NCBI GenBank assembly: GCA_013286145.1
Contig: JABDGH010000015.1
Span: 1,574 to 51,339, forward strand
DNA: 49,766 bases
Direction of reading: 5' to 3'
From: Verrucomicrobiota bacterium
Lineage (GTDB): Bacteria > Verrucomicrobiota > Verrucomicrobiia > Methylacidiphilales > UBA1321
Shown here: positions 25,231-33,248 of the stretch, in pieces
How the letters are laid out: the number at the start of each line of letters is the position of its first letter
How positions within the stretch are numbered: position 1 is the stretch's first letter
Notes under the pieces: model-generated
What the model saw: the letters and a program-made list of their open reading frames with translations, nothing else
Databases searched by the model: none
Told to the model about the DNA's origin: nothing
Translations under genes and position numbers: made by a program

Positions 25231-25914
25231 CTAAACTGCTTCTGCCTTAACCCGGGGATCATCCACGGGAGGCGGTACGGCAACGGTAGGGTTGGCTTGG
25301 GCCAGGCCGGTGACATTGGCGTTGGGAGTCTTTGAGTATTTGGCCAAAAGCAGGCGGGCAGCGGCATTCAAGGTCTCCAATACCCCCAGCCCGGTGGCAG
25401 CCACTCCTTCAAAAGCGAGGGCGCGGTTGGCGCGGTTGTTGAACGTATATTCGAGGTAATTAACCGGAGCGGCATTGGGAATATCGCGCTTGTTGTATTG
25501 CAGGACGTAGGGAATTTGCACCAGGCTAAGATGATTTTCGATCAGGTTTTCCTGGAGATTGGCAAATGATTCCACGTTGTCGGCCATCTTTTCCCAATGT
25601 GAATCGACAACAAAAACGATGCCATCGACACCTTTGAGCACAAGTTGCCGCGTGGTATTGTAGATGGCCTGACCAGGAACGGTATAAAGCTGAAACCGCG
25701 TCGTGAACCCCGGCAGTGTCCTGGTGTTTAGCGACAGGAAATCGAAGAAGAGGGTGCGATCCGCATCGGTTGCCAATGAAACCAGCTCGCCCTTTTGCGC
25801 GTGGGTGATCTGCTTGTGAAGCGTCACCAGATTGGTCGTCTTGCCACAGAGTGCCGCTCCGTAGTAAACGATCTTTAATTGAATTTCACGGCTTGAGTAA
25901 TTAATGAAAGCCAT
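25231..25914 (-). CDS. MglA-like small Ras-family GTPase
   Basis: This 227-residue protein has Walker A GAALCGKTT (residues 19-27), a G3 motif in the MglA form TVPGQ (Thr in place of the usual Asp), and G4 NKRD near residue 143. The N-terminal MAFINYSSREIQLKIVYYG is also typical of MglA. MglA in Myxococcus sets cell polarity and controls type IV pili and motility, switched by the roadblock protein MglB. Beyond the roughly 195-residue core there is a 30-residue Pro/Ala/Val tail (NPTVAVPPPVDDPR). It lies between the proline-rich scaffold (17 bases upstream) and the roadblock gene (18 bases downstream). Confidence 0.93.
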   Translation of the reverse strand: MAFINYSSREIQLKIVYYGAALCGKTTNLVTLHKQITHAQKGELVSLATDADRTLFFDFLSLNTRTLPGFTTRFQLYTVPGQAIYNTTRQLVLKGVDGIVFVVDSHWEKMADNVESFANLQENLIENHLSLVQIPYVLQYNKRDIPNAAPVNYLEYTFNNRANRALAFEGVAATGLGVLETLNAAARLLLAKYSKTPNANVTGLAQANPTVAVPPPVDDPRVKAEAV

Positions 25915-25931
25915 ACGTCAGAACGATCTTC

Positions 25932-28283
25932 TCAGTTTTGCCGAATGCTCAATGCTGCGAGCACAAAGCGCGCAACTTTCATGTGGCGATCGGGCATTTG
26001 GGGCAACCGGGAAAGAATGATCAGGTAGAGGTCCCTATTCCTAAAAATATGGAAACTGGTTCCAGTGGCCGGGATGATGAGTTCATCGGTTTCTTTACCG
26101 GTGATTTCGTGGAAGGATTTGTTGATCGACTCGAACATCCTCGGGGCAAATGCGACAATGGCCGCCTTGTCGAGACCCGCCGGGGCGGTGCCGACAAGCG
26201 AGAGGCCGCTGCTTTGACTGAGGATGCAGCCTGTAACATCGGGCCAACACGCGATGCGATCCGTGACGTCCTTGAGTGAAACTTTTTGTTCCGTCGGGAA
26301 GCCTAAGAATTCATTGAGGGATAGTGAAATGGAACTTTCCGGCGGAGCTTCCCCGGTCAGGTTCGTATAGGCAACCTTGGTCATTCCCGGCACAGCGCAC
26401 AAATCTTCCAGGCTCTTGAAGGAATTAATTTTCGTCCTGTACTGGACAATCGACTCGGCTAATTCACGGGAACAGCCGGGTATCTGGAGGAGATCCGTCA
26501 CACCGCAACTATTGAGATTGATGGCGACAGATGCGCTGGTTGCCGCAGGGGCAGGTTCCGGCTCGGGTTTCGGTTTGGGAGGACTTAGAGACGGCAGTGG
26601 CTCCGTGACACCTTTTTTGAAATTGGGCTGAATCGGAGCGGGAGGAGGTTCAAGAATTGGCTTGGTTTCCCGAACTGGCTCGGGTGCAACGGCAATGGGG
26701 GGTTCAGGTATCGGATCGGGCTGTGGTGGAGGTTCTTCCATCCTCACTGGTTCGGGAGTGGGTTCTGGAATCGATTGTTCCAAAAGTGGTTCTTCGATCC
26801 TTGCTGGTTCAGGAGCAGATACAATCTCGGGTTCATACTGAACTTGCGCCGGTGCTGCTGCTTCGCTGTCGTCAAATTGCGCCATGGCAAGAGCAGCCAG
26901 TCGTTGCAGTTCATCGGACGCCTCATCGGGTTGAGATGAAGGAGCGGCAACAGGTTCTTCGACCGGGGCAGCTTCAACTTGAACCGGGGCTTCGGGCGGC
27001 GGTGTGAAAACAGGAAGTTGTGGAGCAGTATCGGTAACTGTCGGCAAAGCCGGGACGGGTTGCGTTTGAGGAGCTGCCGGGGGACGCAGGGGAGCCGTCG
27101 AAAATTGTGGCGCAGTGCCCACAGGCGGACGAGGCGCTGGCAGGGAACCTGTCTGACGGGGTGGAGGAGGGGCCGCCGGAGCGGTGGAAGGCGTTGGCAC
27201 CGCAGATGGCTCAGCCGGAGGCCGCGTGGGGATGGGCGCAGTCGCCCGGGTCGGTGCAGGAAGACGTCCTGAAGGTGAAATAGACCGGGCAGCCGTACTG
27301 GGAGCCGTAGGTGGAACAGGCGAATTGGCGCGCACGAGACCAGATGCTGTAATACCACCGGGGCGGGAAAAGGAGGGCGAAGGCGGTGTTGGTACTCTGT
27401 TGGCCTGCGGCATCGGTGGGGCTCCCGTCGGTGTCGGTAAAGGAATTGAAGCTGGTCGCGGTGTTGGCGCTACCGTCTGTTGCATCTGCGGAGCAGGGCT
27501 GGCGGCGGCAACGTTGCCTTCAGCTTGTTGCTTGCGGGCAGCTTCGGCCTGCTCGCGCAAGATCTCTTCGGTGAAGGGATCCGCCATGTTGATCACAGCA
27601 GAATCGACATCTTTTTGGTCAGGCCGCAGGGCAAGGAGATCGGGCGGTATACGCATCACGACATCCATGAGGGGCAGGCTGATCATCGTGGGCAGGTAGG
27701 CTGCAATGGACTGGGTGGGCTGCAGGTATCCTGCTGGAAAATGAGGCACCAGATCCTGAAGAGCCACTTCAACCTTTCCCGAGGGAAGCTGGCTTAAAAT
27801 CATGTTCATCGGGAGACCGATTTCGGTGGCGGCAGCGCCGGAAGCCTCGAACTCGGTGATGTCAGATGCAAGAACCTCCTGGGGAAGACAGCGCAGGATC
27901 ATGCCAATGGGCAGATTAATCCGGCCAGTCTGCGGCTGTGCATTCAGCGGTTTCGTCATGTTGATCTGCCTCGAAGCTGAATTAGGAGAGCCAGGAAGAA
28001 CAATTCTCTGGGTTGACCGCACCGACTGTGCTGTACCAGGACGAATTGGTTTTAAACCGCTGCCCGCAAGACCCCGGGGCATAATCATCGGTTGGGTCGT
28101 TACCGCGCCAACAGGCATGCCTGTAACGGGTACCAAACCGGCCGGCTGTGGAGGCCGAACGGAGGGAACGGAAACCGCCGCCGGAGGGGTCTGAATCTTG
28201 GGTGGAGTTGGAGATGCTTTTCCAACAGATGCAGGGGCTTCGGTGGGGTTTTTATCTTTTTTACCAAAAGAAAAAAGTGCCAT
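25932..28283 (-). CDS. Proline-rich scaffold with repeated LP motifs, helix-hairpin-helix and roadblock domain
   Basis: A 783-residue protein of unusual build. Residues 1-100 are Pro/Ser-rich. From about 120 to 215 a motif of the form hxLPxxxhhxxLP occurs three times: INLPIGMILRCLP, IGLPMNMILSQLP and ISLPLMDVVMRIPPDLL. A fourth, weaker form ISLSLNEFLGFPTEQ is near 652. Residues 240-580 are a long Pro/Ala/Glu-rich disordered linker. A ComEA-like helix-hairpin-helix is at 585-640 (NLNSCGVTDLLQIPGCSREL, then LEDLCAVPGMT). The C-terminus (about 665-783) has a roadblock/LC7-like pattern (WPDVTGCILSQSSGLSLVGT). No Shine-Dalgarno precedes the ATG. It opens the operon with the GTPase and second roadblock protein; a role as their scaffold is inferred. 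Confidence 0.85.
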   Translation of the reverse strand: MALFSFGKKDKNPTEAPASVGKASPTPPKIQTPPAAVSVPSVRPPQPAGLVPVTGMPVGAVTTQPMIMPRGLAGSGLKPIRPGTAQSVRSTQRIVLPGSPNSASRQINMTKPLNAQPQTGRINLPIGMILRCLPQEVLASDITEFEASGAAATEIGLPMNMILSQLPSGKVEVALQDLVPHFPAGYLQPTQSIAAYLPTMISLPLMDVVMRIPPDLLALRPDQKDVDSAVINMADPFTEEILREQAEAARKQQAEGNVAAASPAPQMQQTVAPTPRPASIPLPTPTGAPPMPQANRVPTPPSPSFSRPGGITASGLVRANSPVPPTAPSTAARSISPSGRLPAPTRATAPIPTRPPAEPSAVPTPSTAPAAPPPPRQTGSLPAPRPPVGTAPQFSTAPLRPPAAPQTQPVPALPTVTDTAPQLPVFTPPPEAPVQVEAAPVEEPVAAPSSQPDEASDELQRLAALAMAQFDDSEAAAPAQVQYEPEIVSAPEPARIEEPLLEQSIPEPTPEPVRMEEPPPQPDPIPEPPIAVAPEPVRETKPILEPPPAPIQPNFKKGVTEPLPSLSPPKPKPEPEPAPAATSASVAINLNSCGVTDLLQIPGCSRELAESIVQYRTKINSFKSLEDLCAVPGMTKVAYTNLTGEAPPESSISLSLNEFLGFPTEQKVSLKDVTDRIACWPDVTGCILSQSSGLSLVGTAPAGLDKAAIVAFAPRMFESINKSFHEITGKETDELIIPATGTSFHIFRNRDLYLIILSRLPQMPDRHMKVARFVLAALSIRQN

Positions 28284-28368
28284 ATAAAAAGTGTTGTTCT
28301 GGAAAGCTTGTCAAGCCTCGTCGATGCTGCACTATTCTCTTTTAGTTGCAACAGCAAATATTAATTCG

Positions 28369-29409
28369 ATGAGCTATCAAAATAGTAACCCCGCTCCTGA
28401 TTCAAGACAACCGGTTCCTTCCGGTTTTGGCTCCCAGACTCAAATGGGATTGGCCGAGGTTCTCCAGATGTGCTGCTTGAGTCACCGCAGCGGCCAGATC
28501 ACTTTTCGCTCGGGTGAATCGTATGGTTTTATCTACGTTCAGCATGGCCGCGTACTCCATGCCCTGTGCGGAGTCAACGAAGGTGAGGAAGCCGTTTACC
28601 TTATGCTGAGTTGGCCCGGGGGCGGTTTCACGCTGGATGAAGACATTCTGCCGCACAAAAGAACAGTGACCTTGACGTGGGAGCAACTTTTATTTGAAGG
28701 CGCGCGTCGCGCTGATTTCAACGCTGGTGGCCCCAAGCAACCCGCAGCCGCGCCCGTGACAACACTCGAACCAGCCACCAGCACACGAGCGCAGGACAGT
28801 CAGCCCAAACTGACGGTGGTTCTGCCCGATCAGCCTCCGATTATTTTTGAGTTGGAAGAGGAATATACCCATGTGGGACGCGCCGCTGGAAATGAAATTC
28901 CCCTCGCCTATTCCTCTGTCTCCAATCGCCACTGTATTTTTATCCTGAGCGGCTCGGATGTCGTTCTGCGCGATCTCAATTCCTCAAACGGAACTTCCGT
29001 CAACGGGGAATCCATTACGGAAGTTATTCTCCGGCCCGGTGATTCCATTCAAGTGGGCGTGGTCCAGATGAAATTTGAACCAGCCATGAAGCGTCCAAAG
29101 CTGACCAATCTAAACGCTCCTGTCCCTCCTCCTCGCACGGACGAAAATGACCTTCAGCCGGTGGAACCCTCAAATAACTCTTACAGTCGCGTGACAACAA
29201 AACTTCCCACGGGAGCGCCAAGCCGCTCAACCGGCACCGTCAAGGACAACAGTGTCTATGTGAAGGGTCAATCGGCCATCAACTATGAAGACTTGGAGCA
29301 ACCTGAGCAACCAAAGCAGAGCAGTCCCTGGCCCAAGGTCATCGGCGGAGTCGTTTTGTTGCTGGCAGTCGTGGGTGGAGCTTATTACTACTTCTTTCTC
29401 CTGCACTAA
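28369..29409 (+). CDS. DUF4388 (PATAN)-FHA protein with C-terminal membrane anchor
   Basis: 346 residues from ATG 28369 (MSYQNSNPAP); an earlier ATG at 28291 would add 26 residues and lie almost against the divergent start. Residues 22-118 form a DUF4388/PATAN domain (LAEVLQMCCLSHRSGQITF, GFIYVQHGRVLHAL), known from signalling proteins of gliding and multicellular bacteria. An FHA domain at 145-240 has all its phosphothreonine-binding landmarks: VGRAAGNEI, SSVSNRHCIF, LRDLNSSNGTSVNG. A Pro-rich linker and one C-terminal helix (VIGGVVLLLAVVGGAYYYFF) follow, so the signalling domains face the cytoplasm. It is divergent from the scaffold/GTPase operon across 85 bases. Confidence 0.92.
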   Translation: MSYQNSNPAPDSRQPVPSGFGSQTQMGLAEVLQMCCLSHRSGQITFRSGESYGFIYVQHGRVLHALCGVNEGEEAVYLMLSWPGGGFTLDEDILPHKRTVTLTWEQLLFEGARRADFNAGGPKQPAAAPVTTLEPATSTRAQDSQPKLTVVLPDQPPIIFELEEEYTHVGRAAGNEIPLAYSSVSNRHCIFILSGSDVVLRDLNSSNGTSVNGESITEVILRPGDSIQVGVVQMKFEPAMKRPKLTNLNAPVPPPRTDENDLQPVEPSNNSYSRVTTKLPTGAPSRSTGTVKDNSVYVKGQSAINYEDLEQPEQPKQSSPWPKVIGGVVLLLAVVGGAYYYFFLLH

Positions 29410-29500
29410 CGTCGGAATTGCAGGTATCGAACAAAGACTTCTCCGGGCATGATGCTCGACATTGATTCGCATCTATCCTATTCCTTGAGGTTTTCTAGTT

Positions 29501-30475
29501 ATGCTGAATCCGGATCTTTTCAACTCTTTTCAAAACCTGTGCGATCAGCATAAACGCATCCTGGTGATTTCCCATGTGCGCCCTGATGGCGACGCCTACG
29601 GTTCAACCCTGGCCCTCGGATTAAGTCTGCGGGCGGCAGGCAAGGATGTCGTCATGACCAACGCGGATGGCTTGACGCAGCCTTTCCAATTTCTTCCCGG
29701 TAGCACGGGCCTGACCACTACCCTGCCCACCGCCCCCGAGCAGGATCGCCTGATCATCGCCGTCGATTGCGCGGACCAGAAACGGCTCGGCTCCGCGTTT
29801 GAACAGTGGCAACGCACGCCCGATGTGAACATTGATCATCACGTCAGCAATCCCGGTTATGCCAGGTTGAACTTGATCGATGCCGAGTCTCCGGCCACCG
29901 CACAGGTGCTGTATGAAATCATCACCGCGCTGAAATGGCCCCTCACCCCGGAAGTGGCCTCGAATCTTTACGTTGGCCTGATGACCGACACCGGTTCCTT
30001 TCGCTACCGCCAGACGACGGTGCGCACATTCGAAGTTGCCGCCCGACTGGTCGAGGCTGGCGCCGATCCGACCGATCTCTCGGAAAGTTGCTACCAGAAT
30101 TTTCGCGCCGAGCGATTGTTCCTGATGCGCGAGGTATTCAATGCGATCCACTTTGCCAACAAGGATCGGGTGGCCTGGTTTTGCCTTACCCCGGAAATGT
30201 TCGCCCGCAGCGGCGCAACTCCTGATGAAACCGAGGGGCTGATCGAATATCTTCAAGCCATCCGAACGGTCGAGGTGGCATTCCTGCTCGAAGCGATGCC
30301 GGAGGGGCAGACCCGAGCCAGTGTGCGCTCGCGCGGCAAGGTTGATGTCCAGAAAATTTGCGCGGAGTTCGGCGGTGGCGGGCATCGTCTTGCCGCCGGC
30401 CTGAGAACGCGACTCGATCCGGCGGCACTGGAAAAGAAACTGTTGGATTTAATCGCGAAACAATTACCAAACTAA
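29501..30475 (+). CDS. nrnA: DHH-family phosphoesterase, NrnA-like
   Basis: This 324-residue protein has the DHH domain motifs SHVRPDGDAYGS, VDCADQKRLG and NIDHHVSNPGYA, then DHHA1 with FGGGGHRLAAG near residue 297. NrnA-type enzymes degrade very short RNAs (nanoRNAs) and dephosphorylate 3'-phosphoadenosine 5'-phosphate, using manganese. Its position directly before truB and ribF is the standard location of nrnA in the infB-rbfA-nrnA-truB-ribF cluster, although infB and rbfA are not upstream here. A weak ribosome-binding site (TTGAGG) is 13 bases before the ATG. Confidence 0.9.
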   Translation: MLNPDLFNSFQNLCDQHKRILVISHVRPDGDAYGSTLALGLSLRAAGKDVVMTNADGLTQPFQFLPGSTGLTTTLPTAPEQDRLIIAVDCADQKRLGSAFEQWQRTPDVNIDHHVSNPGYARLNLIDAESPATAQVLYEIITALKWPLTPEVASNLYVGLMTDTGSFRYRQTTVRTFEVAARLVEAGADPTDLSESCYQNFRAERLFLMREVFNAIHFANKDRVAWFCLTPEMFARSGATPDETEGLIEYLQAIRTVEVAFLLEAMPEGQTRASVRSRGKVDVQKICAEFGGGGHRLAAGLRTRLDPAALEKKLLDLIAKQLPN

Positions 30476-30480
30476 AAATT

Positions 30481-31194
30481 ATGGAAGCAGACGGAGTTCT
30501 CCTCATCGATAAACCAAGCGGATGCACCTCACACGACGTGGTCGATTATGTTCGCAGCCGGTTTCATTTCAAAAAAGTGGGCCATTGCGGAACGCTCGAT
30601 CCACTGGCGACAGGCCTGCTCATGCTGGTCATCGGCAAGGCAACCAAAATTCAGGATTTGTTAATGGCCGAGGACAAGGAGTATGCCGGGACGATGAAGC
30701 TCGGCGTAACCACCGATTCGCAGGATGGCGATGGCAAGACGCTGGAGGAAAAACCGGTGCCTGCCCTCACCCGCGAACAACTCGAGGCGGCTTTCCAGAA
30801 ATATACCGGCGATTTTTACCAGATTCCGCCGATGGTCTCCGCCTTGAAACAACAGGGCGTGCCTCTCTATAAATTGGCGCGGGCCGGTAAAACGGTGGAA
30901 CGCGAACCGCGCCTCGTCCACATCAGCAACTACGTGATCGACGAGGTTGCGCTGCCGCTGATCAAGTTTCGCATCCAATGCAGCAAGGGCTTTTATGTCC
31001 GCACCTATTGTCACGACATTGGCCACGACCTCGGTTGCGGCGCGCATTTGATTCAGCTCAGCCGTCTCAAGTCGGGCAATTTTTCCCTCGAACGCGCCAT
31101 GAATTGGGAGACGTTGCAAAAGGTGACCGACGCCCATGCGCTACTGCCCTCGCTCCTGACCCTGCCTGAGGTTTCGCGTCTGCGCCGGCAATAA
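30481..31194 (+). CDS. truB: tRNA pseudouridine(55) synthase
   Basis: This 237-residue enzyme makes pseudouridine 55 in the T loop of tRNAs. The catalytic aspartate is in GHCGTLDPLATGLL, and the N-terminal GVLLIDKPSGCTSHDVV and YQIPPMVSALKQQGVPLYKLAR are family hallmarks. It is short: the C-terminal PUA domain found in many TruB proteins is missing, as in several other phyla. I start it at ATG 30481, 5 bases after the nrnA stop; an earlier ATG (30358) lies inside nrnA. Confidence 0.95.
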   Translation: MEADGVLLIDKPSGCTSHDVVDYVRSRFHFKKVGHCGTLDPLATGLLMLVIGKATKIQDLLMAEDKEYAGTMKLGVTTDSQDGDGKTLEEKPVPALTREQLEAAFQKYTGDFYQIPPMVSALKQQGVPLYKLARAGKTVEREPRLVHISNYVIDEVALPLIKFRIQCSKGFYVRTYCHDIGHDLGCGAHLIQLSRLKSGNFSLERAMNWETLQKVTDAHALLPSLLTLPEVSRLRRQ

Positions 31195-31202
31195 TTTCTT
31201 TT

Positions 31203-32126
31203 GTGCTGATCGGCCCCCTCTCCCTTTCCCAACTGGCACCGCATCCGGGTGTCACCGGGCTGGCAATTGGCGTATTCGATGGCGTTCACCTGGGACACCA
31301 GGCCGTCGTGCGCAGCTTGCAGGAAAATGTGGCCGCATTGACGTTCGAGCCGCATCCCCTCGCGATCATTGCGCCGGATCGCCTGCCTCCCCGGTTGACG
31401 ACGCTGGAACAAAAACTGAAACTGCTGCGCGCGTTGGGAACCGTGGTGGTTGTCGCGGTGAAATTCGATGAGGCGCTGCGCGAACTCTCCCCCGCTGCTT
31501 TCGTTCAGGAGATCGGGCGGATTTTCCCCGACCTGCAACATGTGGCCATTGGCGAAAGCTGGACTTTCGGGCGCAATCGCGAAGGCAACGCCGAGCGTCT
31601 GGCTGAACTGGCGCAGGCTCATGGGTTCACCGTGAAAGCCATCGCGCCGGTGCAAATCGACGGCGCGCCGGTCAGCAGTACGCGAGTCCGGGAAGCCATC
31701 GTGCAGCGACGTTTCGACGATGCCGCGCGGCTGCTGGGTCGTTCCCACGCGGTTTCAGGCAAAGTCATCCATGGAGAAGGACGGGGAAAGTTACTTGGCA
31801 TTCCCACCGCCAATCTGGAAAACGTGGAGCAGTTGCTGCCGCCACGCGGTGTCTATGCCGTCCGTGTGCGCATTGATGATGAAAAGAAAACGCATCCGGC
31901 AGTAATGAACCTGGGCAAACGTCCCACCTTCACTTCCAACGGCACCGACTCGCTCGAAGTTCATTTGCTTGATTACGCGAACGATCTCTACGGAAAACAA
32001 CTGGAGCTATCCGACTTCTCGTGGATTCGCGACGAGCAACGATTTCCCGATGCCGACGCCTTAAAAGCGCAAATCCTCAAGGATATCGCTCTCGCCCGCG
32101 TCCTCGTCTCCAAGACATCGCTTTAG
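31203..32126 (+). CDS. ribF: Bifunctional riboflavin kinase / FAD synthetase
   Basis: This 307-residue protein starts at GTG 31203, 8 bases after truB. The N-terminal FAD synthetase domain has the nucleotidyltransferase motif AIGVFDGVHLGHQAV and the VSSTRVREAI segment. The C-terminal riboflavin kinase domain carries GKVIHGEGRGKLLGIPTANL, GVYAVRVRI, AVMNLGKRPTF and a terminal acidic region. It makes FMN and FAD from riboflavin. No FMN riboswitch precedes it; it is the last gene of the nrnA-truB-ribF set. Confidence 0.96.
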   Translation: MLIGPLSLSQLAPHPGVTGLAIGVFDGVHLGHQAVVRSLQENVAALTFEPHPLAIIAPDRLPPRLTTLEQKLKLLRALGTVVVVAVKFDEALRELSPAAFVQEIGRIFPDLQHVAIGESWTFGRNREGNAERLAELAQAHGFTVKAIAPVQIDGAPVSSTRVREAIVQRRFDDAARLLGRSHAVSGKVIHGEGRGKLLGIPTANLENVEQLLPPRGVYAVRVRIDDEKKTHPAVMNLGKRPTFTSNGTDSLEVHLLDYANDLYGKQLELSDFSWIRDEQRFPDADALKAQILKDIALARVLVSKTSL

Positions 32127-32175
32127 AGCCTTTTAATTTCTTGGGTGTAATTCCTCAAAGCTTGCTTCGGTTTTG

Positions 32176-32276
32176 GGGTAGCCCGCGATCGCCGAGCGCG
32201 GGAATTTTCCGCACCGTCGCCCGGCGGTTGACGGCTACCTCGGCGGCCATTCGACCGCCGGAAAAGGCGGCTACCC
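32176..32276. repeat. GC-rich palindromic intergenic repeat
   Basis: Bounded by GGGTAGCC at the left and GGCTACCC at the right, with internal inverted segments (CGGCGGTTGACGG / CCGCCGGGCGAC-like). No coding potential is seen. It lies 50 bases after the ribF stop and could fold into a long structured RNA that ends the transcript. Confidence 0.65.
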
Positions 32277-32321
32277 TATTTCCTAAAATGCCATAGAGCC
32301 TGTTCACACGAACACCAATGT

Positions 32322-32540
32322 CTCCAACCCCAACGGGGTTGAGAGCATTCAGCCCAGGGTTGCGACGTAGCCGCTACCCTGGGAAAGACGTGCATAAGTT
32401 TTAACCCTGTAAGGGTTAAAGCGAATCCAACCCAAGCGCAACGATTCAACCCTTATAGGGTTGGGCCGTTTGATCGTGCACCCAGGGTAGGAGCTTCGCT
32501 CCAACCCTGGGCTAAAGGCTTGCCACCCTTTCAGGGTGGC
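32322..32540. repeat. Cluster of short palindromes of the CCCTGGG / AACCCTNNNAGGGTT type
   Basis: At least six hairpins lie side by side: CAACCCCAACGGGGTTG, CCCAGGGTTGCG...CTACCCTGGG, TTAACCCTGTAAGGGTTAA, AACCCTTATAGGGTT, CCCAGGGTAGGAG...CAACCCTGGG and GCCACCCTTTCAGGGTGGC. All share an ACCCT/AGGGT core. No gene is seen. Together with the repeat at 32176 they fill most of the gap 32127-32644; the remainder 32541-32644 is unremarkable AT-rich DNA. Confidence 0.75.
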
Positions 32541-32644
32541 ATGAAATCGCCAACCACCGAGATAGTTGTTTGCGGCACCTTTTTTGAATCGCTAATTGTG
32601 CCTGTCCCCTATTTCTATTTTTCTCTAGTCTTTTTGCCTGACTA

Positions 32645-33118
32645 CTAGGACTTGGTCGTGATCTTGAACCATGATATTCCATACTCATCTTCTCTTGTGG
32701 AGCAACTAAACAAGACTTGTTCAGGGGTTGTGGAAAATTTTGTAATTTCATCCTGATGTGAAATCACGGCTTTAATGGCACTCAAGATGAATGCGTTGGC
32801 ATAATCTAAGTCGTTTTTGTACTCGTATGAAGCTATGTTTACATACTTAAAATCACCCAATGAATAATTTCGGCCTGAGTTAAATGAAAAGTTTATAAGG
32901 GAATCAAGGTCATCCTCGTTTAGAAAACTGGTAAAATATTTTTCCGTAAACTTATTGCTCTTATTTACCTAAAAAACGGAATTATCTTTTGTATCGATGC
33001 AAATTGATATCCTGCGTTTTGATTCATGATTAAAATATACGGCATACGAGTATACATCGATTTTATCCCTGTAAATCCCGCTAATGGATGCTTTGATCAG
33101 ATTTTCGAGGTGTTCCAT
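32645..33118 (-). pseudogene. Small AT-rich gene interrupted by an in-frame amber codon
   Basis: Reading the minus strand from ATG 33118 gives MEHLENLIKASISGIYRDKI and about 49 sense codons, then a TAG at 32971-32969. The same frame then continues for 108 residues (VNKSNKFTEKYFTSFLNED, later NIASYEYKNDLDYANAFILS, ending WFKITTKS) to a normal stop at 32645. Both halves have protein-like composition, and shifting the frame by one base at the T-run before TAG does not remove the stop, so a point nonsense mutation is the simplest reading. The family is not recognised. The region is much more AT-rich than its neighbours and lies between inverted CCTGTCCCC motifs, suggesting recent arrival. Confidence 0.6.
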
Positions 33119-33248
33119 TGGATAAGTAAAAAGAAAAAGGGGGACAGGTACGGAGACAGGCTCGCAGAGCATATACGAAATTCAAGACTGCTGCATGCTT
33201 TTCCCCTTTTTTCAAATTACGCTACCCGCCTGCCTGTAGCGGACTATC

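Noticed and set aside
29621-30385. 254-residue minus-strand frame
   Set aside because: Antisense to the DHH phosphoesterase gene with conserved motifs.
32512-32751. 79-residue minus-strand frame
   Set aside because: It runs out of the AT-rich pseudogene region into palindromic repeat DNA and has low-complexity, non-protein-like composition.
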